From Devosia yakushimensis (GTDB lineage Bacteria > Pseudomonadota > Alphaproteobacteria > Rhizobiales > Devosiaceae): a stretch of DNA of 64,000 bases. Where the stretch lies: assembly GCF_030159855.1 (NCBI RefSeq), contig NZ_BSNG01000001.1, forward strand, positions 3,484,539 through 3,548,538. The letters run 5' to 3'. The translations under genes were made by a program, and so were the position numbers. Positions within the stretch are counted from its first letter, which is position 1; each line of letters opens with the position of its first letter. This document shows, piece after piece, positions 62,690-64,000 of the stretch. The notes under the pieces are model-generated. The model was not told where the DNA came from. It searched no databases and saw only the letters and a list, made by a program, of their open reading frames with translations.

Positions 62690-63616
62690 ATGCGCTTGCC
62701 CCTGATCGTTCCCCTCGCCGCCCTTGTGTGTCTTGCCCACCCCGTTGTGGCACAGGACCTGTTCAAGCCCTTCCAGGATATGGTGGAGGAGCTGACCGGG
62801 CCTCCGTCACAAGCGGCCACGCCCCGGCCCGATGCGGCCGAACCGCCCGAGCCCCTGCCCCCAAGTCCGCGCCCGCGGCCGGAGGCGCCGGCGGAGGCAG
62901 AGGCACCCGAAAAAGCAGAGGATAATGTGCCGCCCCTGCCCCAGCCGCGCCCCGAAACAGCGCCTGAGCCGGCGGAGGCTGAGCCTGAGCCGGCCGAGGA
63001 TGCGAGCGAGGCCCCTGCCGCGCCGTCCGGGCCAAGCGAGGACGAGGTGGCCGACCGGGTCTATCAGACGGCGTGTCCGGCGCTCCTGCTGGGGCTGGTC
63101 GAGGCGGAGGCGGCCCCGCCACTCAGCGAGGATATGTGCGGGGAGCGTTCGCCGCTGATCGTTACGGCGGTATTGGCCAATGGGCGGATGGTGCCGCTAT
63201 CGTCGCCCATCACCACCAATTGCGAGATGGCGAGCGCCCTGCCCGGCTGGGTTGGGGCCGTCGATGGCTATGCCAGATCGGCGCTGGATAGCCCGCTGGC
63301 CGAGGTGGTGACGGGCACCAGCTATATGTGCCGCAAGCGGAACGGGGCCGAGAACGGGTTCACCTCCGAACATGGCTTTGCCAATGCGGTTGATGTGACG
63401 GGATTTACCCTGGAGGACGGGCGCGGCATTGGGGTGGAGGGTGACTGGATGCCGGCCACTGCGCCCGAGGGGCGGCTATTGCGCTTTGCCCATGATGCGG
63501 GGTGTACCGGATTTACCACCGTGCTGGGGCCGGAGGCCAATGCCGAGCATCATGATCACCTGCACTTGGATTTGGGATGCCATGGGCAGAGTTGTACGGC
63601 GCGGATTTGTGAGTGA
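62690..63616 (+). CDS. Extensin-like C-terminal domain secreted protein
   Basis: A 308-residue exported protein: Sec signal LPLIVPLAALVCLAHPVVAQ, a low-complexity Pro/Glu/Ala linker (about residues 40-125; AEAPEKAEDNVPPLPQPRPE), then the extensin-like domain with CPALLLGLVEAEAAPPL, SPITTNCEMASALPGWVG, GTSYMCRKRNGAENGFTSEH, GFANAVDVTGFTLEDGR and the terminal HHDHLHLDLGCHG. Conserved His/Asp residues suggest a zinc peptidase-like fold related to D-Ala-D-Ala carboxypeptidases, acting on the cell wall. Several cysteines probably form disulfides. Confidence 0.92.
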   Translation: MRLPLIVPLAALVCLAHPVVAQDLFKPFQDMVEELTGPPSQAATPRPDAAEPPEPLPPSPRPRPEAPAEAEAPEKAEDNVPPLPQPRPETAPEPAEAEPEPAEDASEAPAAPSGPSEDEVADRVYQTACPALLLGLVEAEAAPPLSEDMCGERSPLIVTAVLANGRMVPLSSPITTNCEMASALPGWVGAVDGYARSALDSPLAEVVTGTSYMCRKRNGAENGFTSEHGFANAVDVTGFTLEDGRGIGVEGDWMPATAPEGRLLRFAHDAGCTGFTTVLGPEANAEHHDHLHLDLGCHGQSCTARICE

Positions 63617-63665
63617 GGGGGGCGAGGTCGTGCCCCGCCTGGTTCTGTTTGCTCCGGCGCTATCC

Positions 63666-63768
63666 CACCCACAATCGCTTCCCTCGGACTTGATCCGAGG
63701 GCCGCTCTCCGCTTGTGCCGGGCTGAGAATGGCCCTCGGGTCAAGCCCGAGGGAGGCGCGGTTGGGTG
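63666..63768. repeat. Palindromic intergenic repeat, family A copy 3
   Basis: The same hairpin-spacer-hairpin layout as 48361-48471 (CCCTCGGACTTGATCCGAGGG, then CCGCTTGTGCCGGGCTGAGA, then CCCTCGGGTCAAGCCCGAGGG). It follows the extensin-like gene. Confidence 0.85.
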
Positions 63769-63803
63769 TAAGGGGTTCGTGCCCAATAATCTCCCACCCA
63801 CCG

Positions 63804-63880
63804 GGTCATTCCCGTGAAAGCGGGAACCTCGGTTTTCTTCTCTCGCATCCCTAGAGGTCCCCGCTTTCGCGGGGATGACA
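63804..63880. repeat. Paired palindromes, family B (MITE-like)
   Basis: GTCATTCCCGTGAAAGCGGG-AACCTC and its approximate inverse GAGGTCCCCGCTTTCGCGGG-GATGAC enclose about 25 bases, the same design as 54625-54706. Confidence 0.75.
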
Positions 63881-63907
63881 TTGTGGGGGGTACTGGCTCG
63901 GTGGAAA

Positions 63908-64000
63908 TTACTGTGCCGGAGCGGCAGGAGCCGCGGGCGCGGCGGGGGCTTCTGCCGCGGGGGCAGCGGGCGGCGTCGTGGGGGCGGCGGGGGCTACCGG
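63908..64000 (-). CDS. C-terminal end of an Ala/Pro-rich protein (partial)
   Basis: The stop codon TAA at 63908-63910 closes a minus-strand frame that runs off the window edge. The last 30 residues are almost only Ala and Pro with a few Thr/Glu/Gln (AAPAAEAPAAPAAPAAPAQ). Such tails are common in secreted or envelope-linked proteins of this group. Nothing more can be said from this fragment. Confidence 0.6.
   Translation of the reverse strand, partial: PVAPAAPTTPPAAPAAEAPAAPAAPAAPAQ

Overview
The window is GC-rich chromosomal DNA from an alphaproteobacterium, most likely a member of the Hyphomicrobiales and perhaps Devosia-like. This is inferred from gene content: BA14K, DUF1236, CreA, MipA/OmpV and extensin-like proteins, a rhizobial-type porin remnant, ROK-controlled sugar ABC transporters, and two families of short palindromic intergenic repeats. 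No rRNA is present, so the genus stays an inference.

Layout. (1) 20-2526 is the left flank: a fucose/arabinose-isomerase-like gene divergent from an AraC-type regulator. (2) 2526-44653 looks like one integrated genomic island of about 42 kb. A tRNA-Ser(GGA) gene lies at its right end, a tyrosine integrase starts beside the tRNA 3' end, and the last 16 bases of the tRNA end region recur exactly at 2526-2541. (3) 44640-64000 is the right flank: tRNA-Ser, msrA, a membrane glycosyltransferase-like protein, a peroxiredoxin, creA, part of an amino-acid ABC system, several small soluble enzymes, a HD/Hsp90-like ATPase that looks like a single-gene insertion, lepA and an extensin-like gene. The palindromic repeats occur only in this flank.

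Inside the island, 2.7-24.6 kb carries metabolic and envelope cargo. It holds a serine-peptidase-like protein, a DUF218 protein and a sugar ABC operon with a GDSL hydrolase and a divergent ROK regulator. It also holds a MipA / lipoprotein hydrolase / adaptor / RND pump operon with a TetR repressor, and a two-component system. A scar follows with the 3' end of an ABC ATPase gene and a porin gene lacking its 5' end. From 25 kb to the tRNA the content is mobile-element-like: a decayed Prim-Pol/D5 helicase replication module (one nonsense mutation and two frameshifts), then dense putative defence genes, then a GIY-YIG nuclease, an XRE regulator and the integrase.

Two neighbouring defence-like modules stand out. 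The first (28629-33468, minus strand) is a two-gene, translationally coupled operon. It encodes a thymidine-phosphorylase-like protein and a 1230-residue fusion of zinc ribbon, protein kinase, ORC/CDC6-like AAA ATPase and a C-terminal Rossmann-like region. I know of no described system with this pairing, so it is the best candidate for something new. The second (33846-41036) joins a cytosine-5 DNA methyltransferase, a protein with a MORC/MutL-like ATPase at one end and a histidine-kinase-like half at the other, a receiver-domain protein, a small acidic protein and a divergent Vsr nuclease. This reads like a methylation-linked immune module that signals through a phosphorelay. A third conflict-type gene (HD plus Hsp90-like ATPase, 58124-60673) lies outside the island.
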